DNA of 64,000 bases from positions 1,922,001 through 1,986,000 of the forward strand of contig NZ_CP121274.1 of the NCBI RefSeq assembly GCF_029639405.1, given 5' to 3'. The stretch comes from Microbacterium proteolyticum (GTDB lineage: Bacteria; Actinomycetota; Actinomycetes; Actinomycetales; Microbacteriaceae). A model generated the notes under the pieces. The model saw nothing but the letters and a program-made list of their open reading frames with translations. It did no database searches and had not been told where the DNA came from. Positions 63,577 through 64,000 of the stretch are shown here, piece by piece (the first letter of the stretch is position 1; each line of letters begins with the position of its first letter). The position numbers and the translations under genes were made by a program.

Positions 63577-64000
63577 ATGACCGTCGATCTCACCCGCACG
63601 TCCGGGCGGACCGGGGGCGACCCCGGCCGGTCCGGTCGTGCGGGGGGAGCAGGGGATGCCGGGAAGAAGCGGCGCCGCCTCCTCGGGGCGCAGCCGCTCG
63701 GCATCCTGTTCTCCGCTCCGTACCTGATCTTCATCGGGGTCGTCTTCGCCTACCCGATCGTGTTCGCGGTGTGGATGTCGTTCCACGACTACTTCTTCAC
63801 CGCCCCGGGCGCGAACGTCGACCGGCCGTTCGTCGGCCTCGACAACTACGTCGCGGCGCTGAGCGACCCGGCCGTCTGGCGGTCGTTCGGCAACGTCGGG
63901 ATCTTCCTGCTGATCAACGTCCCGCTGACGGTCGTGCTCTCGATCGTGCTGGCCACGGCGCTGGACCGGGTGGTGCGCGCCCGCGCGTTCTTCCGCGTCG
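63577..64000 (+). CDS. Sugar ABC transporter permease (partial)
   Basis: The first 141 codons are visible; the gene continues beyond the window. A 35-residue Gly/Arg-rich cytosolic N-terminus is followed by the first helix (GILFSAPYLIFIGVVFAYPIVFAVWMSFHDY), FVGLDNYVAALSDPAVWRSFGNVGIFLLINVPLTVVLSIVLATALDR, as in MalF/UgpA-type permeases. A second permease gene probably follows. ATG 63577. Confidence 0.88.
   Translation, partial: MTVDLTRTSGRTGGDPGRSGRAGGAGDAGKKRRRLLGAQPLGILFSAPYLIFIGVVFAYPIVFAVWMSFHDYFFTAPGANVDRPFVGLDNYVAALSDPAVWRSFGNVGIFLLINVPLTVVLSIVLATALDRVVRARAFFRV

Overview
The window is high-GC actinobacterial DNA that most resembles Microbacterium or a close Microbacteriaceae relative. 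The basis is very GC-rich coding sequence, many GTG starts, many genes whose -10 hexamer lies only 7-11 nt before the start codon (leaderless style), frequent GGATGCC/GGCATCC words, and the actinobacterial gene sets pcrA, sucC-sucD and perM-purN-purH. No rRNA, tRNA or CRISPR array was seen.

Layout. 1-229: tail of a sortase-anchored protein. 310-5429: pcrA helicase, SseB-like protein, DUF1684 protein, D-Ala-D-Ala carboxypeptidase. 5592-10996: large repeat-rich LAxTG surface protein, translationally coupled to an O-antigen-ligase/TPR membrane protein. 11128-13369: convergent LigD-type polymerase and LigC-type ATP-dependent DNA ligase. 13373-16679: AI-2E-type transporter, acyl-CoA dehydrogenase, TetR regulator. 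16990-25512: accessory island of lower GC. It holds a decayed narK nitrate transporter, a three-gene operon whose last two genes look like a RADAR phage-defence pair (RdrA ATPase and RdrB adenosine-deaminase-like protein) preceded by an unrecognised 196-aa gene, and a frameshifted HsdR-N-type nuclease gene. 25668-34803: small membrane proteins, a DesK/DesR-like two-component pair (regulator frameshifted near its end), GyrI-like protein, hydrolases, nucleoside deaminase, monooxygenase. 34891-49282: a cell-surface glycan locus. The minus strand carries a pyruvyl-transferase, a giant membrane protein and a hybrid histidine kinase. The plus strand carries nine overlapping genes: two glycosyltransferases, a flippase, a complete partner-switching set (two STAS proteins, SpoIIE-type phosphatase, HATPase anti-sigma), a receiver protein and an EEP-family protein. 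49367-58459: sucCD, secreted metalloprotease, NCS2 permease, deazaflavin-type oxidoreductase, perM, purN, purH. 58939-64000: DUF1697 protein, flavin disulfide oxidoreductase, and a LacI-controlled sugar ABC importer that runs off the end.

The most interesting system is the RADAR-like operon. All ADA-type metal/catalytic motifs are visible in the deaminase, a Walker A/B ATPase lies directly upstream, and just before the first gene is a segment that can fold into a 13-bp stem enclosing two hairpins. A second unusual layer is a set of about ten intergenic palindromic elements of 60-75 bp in at least six sequence families. Each is built from four copies of one short word, and they occur in tandem, convergent and divergent gaps, so they are not simply terminators.

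All gene calls come from reading the sequence and translations by eye. No database or folding software was used.
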